From Bacillota bacterium (GTDB lineage: Bacteria > Bacillota > SHA-98 > UBA4971), in NCBI GenBank assembly GCA_024653485.1, contig JANLFY010000001.1, positions 230,160-294,159 of the forward strand: DNA of 64,000 nucleotides, written 5' to 3'. A program made the translations under genes and the position numbers. Below are positions 61,803 to 64,000 of this stretch, in pieces. Each line of letters begins with the position of its first letter. Within the stretch, counting starts at the first letter, position 1. Below the pieces are notes generated by a model. That model was not told the origin of the DNA, did no database searches, and worked only from the letters and a program-made list of their open reading frames with translations.

Positions 61803-63401
61803 TTGAGGGCATGTGAACTCACTGCGCATGAGCTTAGAGACGTGGTCCGGCGGCGCGAGGCGAGCGTAGAGGAAGTGGTCAGATCCTCTCTTGACAGGAT
61901 AGCCGAGGTCGATGAGTCCGTCTGCGCTTACGTGACGGTCGCGAGGGAGCGCGCGCTGGCGAAAGCGCGACTTGCGGACGAGAGGCTCGCACGGGGGGAG
62001 CCGGCAAGACCCCTCGAGGGAATCCCGATTGCCCTCAAGGACAACATGTGCACGAAGGGGATCGAAACCACGTGTTCCTCGAAGATCCTCAGAGGCTTCG
62101 TGCCGCCGTACGATGCGACGGTGGTAGGTCTCCTCGAGAGCGCCGGAGCCGTGATAATTGGAAAGACCAACATGGATGAGTTCGCCATGGGATCGTCCAC
62201 TGAGAACTCTGGGTTCTTTCCGACCAGGAACCCCTGGGATCTAGGACGAGTGCCCGGCGGGTCGAGCGGCGGCAGTGCGGCCGCGGTCGCGGCGGATGAG
62301 GCCGTCGCTGCGCTGGGGTCGGATACAGGGGGTTCCGTGCGCCAGCCCGCGTCGTTTTGCGGCGTGGTTGGCCTCAAGCCCACTTACGGTTTGGTTTCGA
62401 GGTACGGTCTCATCGCGTTCGCCTCGTCACTCGACCAGATAGGGCCTTTGACGAAAGACGTGCGCGACTGCGCTCTCGTGCTGAGTGTCATAGCGGGCCA
62501 CGATCCGAGGGACTCGACATCCGTTCCCCGTGAGCCTTGCGACTATCTGAAGGCTCTTGTGCCGGATGTCCGCGGGTTGAGGATAGGTGTCCCTAGGGAA
62601 TACTTTGGGGACGGTATGTCGCCGGCGGTTAGGGCGGCCGTCGGAGCGGCGCTCAAGACCTTCCAGGACATGGGGGCGATCTTGGCGGACGTGTCTCTCC
62701 CGCACTCAGAGTACGCCCTCGCCACGTACTACATAGTGGCTCCTGCCGAGGCCAGCTCGAACCTTGCACGCTACGACGGCGTGAGATACGGCTACCGGTC
62801 CCGAGAGTCCTCCGATTGCGTGTCCATGATGGTCAGGACGAGGAGCGAGGGATTCGGAGCTGAGGTGAAGCGCAGGATCATGCTGGGCACCTACACGCTG
62901 AGCGCGGGGTACTATGAGGCATACTACCTCAAGGCGCTAAAGGTGAGGACCCTGATCACCCGCGACTTCGATCGCGCTTTCGAGGAGTGCGACTGCCTGG
63001 TTTCGCCCACCTCGCCGACGGTGGCGTTCAGGTTCGGGGAAAGGACCGAGGACCCGCTCGCCATGTATCTATCGGACGTGTACACCGTCACCGCGAACCT
63101 AGTGGGCATACCTGCGGTGTCGATCCCGTGTGGGTTCGGCGAGGACGGGATGCCTGTCGGTCTTCAGATCCTCGGGAAGCACTATGGAGAGGGCACTGTG
63201 CTGCGTGTGGCGTACGCCTTCGAGCAGGCCGCGGGGTTTCACAAGCCAAAGCCCACCTTTCGGGAGTCCCGAGGAGGGTGCGCATGTGCGGATGAAGCGG
63301 GCGCACGGGGCGGGTCTCATGGAGAGGCTGGCTCCGGAGGTTCCAGGGAAGGCCGTCCCCGGAGATCGTCCGGACGTGAGGAGGATGCCCAAGGTGCCTG
63401 A
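61803..63401 (+). CDS. gatA: GatA, glutamyl-tRNA(Gln) amidotransferase subunit A
   Basis: Amidase-signature subunit that releases ammonia from glutamine for Gln-tRNA or Asn-tRNA formation. The catalytic triad is K79 (GIPIALKDN), S154 ([11 protein letters not shown]) and S178 ([14 protein letters not shown]), the same numbering as in Staphylococcus GatA. TTG was chosen on homology ([10 protein letters not shown]). At 532 residues it exceeds the usual about 485. The excess is a Gly/Arg/Ser-rich tail ([17 protein letters not shown] and on) that overlaps the gatB start. Confidence 0.95.
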   Translation: MRACELTAHELRDVVRRREASVEEVVRSSLDRIAEVDESVCAYVTVARERALAKARLADERLARGEPARPLEGIPIALKDNMCTKGIETTCSSKILRGFVPPYDATVVGLLESAGAVIIGKTNMDEFAMGSSTENSGFFPTRNPWDLGRVPGGSSGGSAAAVAADEAVAALGSDTGGSVRQPASFCGVVGLKPTYGLVSRYGLIAFASSLDQIGPLTKDVRDCALVLSVIAGHDPRDSTSVPREPCDYLKALVPDVRGLRIGVPREYFGDGMSPAVRAAVGAALKTFQDMGAILADVSLPHSEYALATYYIVAPAEASSNLARYDGVRYGYRSRESSDCVSMMVRTRSEGFGAEVKRRIMLGTYTLSAGYYEAYYLKALKVRTLITRDFDRAFEECDCLVSPTSPTVAFRFGERTEDPLAMYLSDVYTVTANLVGIPAVSIPCGFGEDGMPVGLQILGKHYGEGTVLRVAYAFEQAAGFHKPKPTFRESRGGCACADEAGARGGSHGEAGSGGSREGRPRRSSGREEDAQGA

Positions 63402-64000
63402 GAAGACTGGAGCTGACGCTCCCCAATTCGAGCCTGTGATCGGCCTTGAGGTCCACGTGGAGCTCTCCACCAAGTCCAAGCTGTTCTGCGGGTGCTCGAC
63501 GGCGTTCAACGCTCCCCCAAACAGCCAAACATGCCCTGTATGCCTGGGGCTGCCGGGCGTGTTGCCCGTCCTCAACCGAACAGCCGTGGAGTTCGGCATT
63601 AGGACGGCGCTCGCGTTGAATTGCCAAGTGGCGGGCTTCTCGAAGTTCGACAGGAAGAACTACTTCTATCCGGACTTGCCGAAGAACTACCAGATATCCC
63701 AGTACGACCTGCCCCTTGCCACCTGTGGGCACGTAGAAGTCTGCGCGGACGGCCTGAGACGCAGAGTGCGAATCAAGCGCGTCCATGTCGAGGAGGACGC
63801 GGGCAAGTCCGTGCATGAGAGCGGAACGATAACCGGGTCCAGGTTCTCGCTGGAGGACTACAACCGTACGGGAGTGCCGCTCCTCGAGATCGTGAGCGAG
63901 CCGGACATCACTTCACCCTCCGAGGCGTACGCGTACCTCTCCACGCTGAAGAGCATCCTCCGCTACTTGGACGTATCCGACTGCAAGATGGAGGAAGGCT
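63394..64000 (+). CDS. gatB: GatB, Asp/Glu-tRNA amidotransferase subunit B (3' end cut by window)
   Basis: Open to the window edge, about 202 residues visible. It starts in GTG (nine bases after GAGGAGG; an ATG three codons earlier abuts that site). [39 protein letters not shown] with its CxxC zinc ligand, [18 protein letters not shown] and [19 protein letters not shown] are the GatB hallmarks. GatB is the kinase that phosphorylates misacylated Glu-tRNA. Confidence 0.96.
   Translation, partial: MPEKTGADAPQFEPVIGLEVHVELSTKSKLFCGCSTAFNAPPNSQTCPVCLGLPGVLPVLNRTAVEFGIRTALALNCQVAGFSKFDRKNYFYPDLPKNYQISQYDLPLATCGHVEVCADGLRRRVRIKRVHVEEDAGKSVHESGTITGSRFSLEDYNRTGVPLLEIVSEPDITSPSEAYAYLSTLKSILRYLDVSDCKMEEG

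Overview
The window is GC-rich, densely packed bacterial chromosome. It has frequent GTG/TTG starts, strong AGGAGG-type ribosome binding sites and many stop/start overlaps. The gene content suggests a Bacillota (Firmicutes) organism, probably an anaerobic or thermophilic, spore-forming or spore-derived lineage. The signs are the pcrA-ligA-gatCAB order, a SpoIID-like protein next to comB, an LCP cell-wall ligase, a T-box leader, and a tungstate/molybdopterin operon behind a Moco/Tuco-type RNA. The species cannot be named from sequence alone. I see no rRNA, CRISPR array, prophage or intact insertion sequence; there is one tRNA (Arg, anticodon TCT).

Layout. 0-8.5 kb: a secreted 5'-nucleotidase (5' end possibly cut by the window), then three glucan-degrading enzymes (GH1, secreted GH57, cytoplasmic GH13) with a LacI-type palindrome before the GH57 gene. 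8.5-11.2 kb: a long T-box leader (likely histidine) ahead of an amino-acid ABC transporter whose two genes are separated by a possible transposase scar. 11.3-19.6 kb: tRNA-Arg, NhaC-like antiporter, DUF134 regulator, FMN-dependent hydroxyacid dehydrogenase, a 5'-truncated glycosidase remnant, DUF1848 protein, CorA with a ~490-base structured leader, and a PAS-GGDEF cyclase. 19.8-28.0 kb, mostly minus strand: a peptide and D-amino-acid scavenging block (two M20 peptidases, D-aminoacylase, M55 D-aminopeptidase, Rhizobium-type asparaginase, gamma-glutamyl hydrolase) and an RHH-MazF toxin-antitoxin pair.

28.3-37.5 kb: tsaE-tsaB-rimI-tsaD (tRNA t6A synthesis), a triple DnaA-box cluster, LCP protein, comB, SpoIID-like protein, an amino-acid permease on the other strand and a lipoprotein. 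37.6-46.1 kb: a complete-looking tungstate uptake and cofactor operon (Moco/Tuco RNA, tupABC, moeA, moeA-PBP, moaA, moaC, MOSC-MogA fusion). 46.3-50 kb: hpt-guaA and a convergent purine permease. 50.4-54.6 kb: a StrS-type aminotransferase and tldD-tldE. 54.8-56.7 kb: a separately promoted AAA ATPase plus Toprim-like DUF4276 pair, the best candidate for a poorly described defence-type system; the second gene is frameshifted at a G6 tract. 56.8-64 kb: pcrA-ligA-gatC-gatA-gatB (gatB cut by the window end).

The window therefore combines housekeeping blocks (t6A, purine salvage, DNA repair, Glu/Asp-tRNA amidation) with accessory scavenging functions (starch oligomers, peptides, tungstate). Functions are assigned from motifs read by eye; no database search was run.
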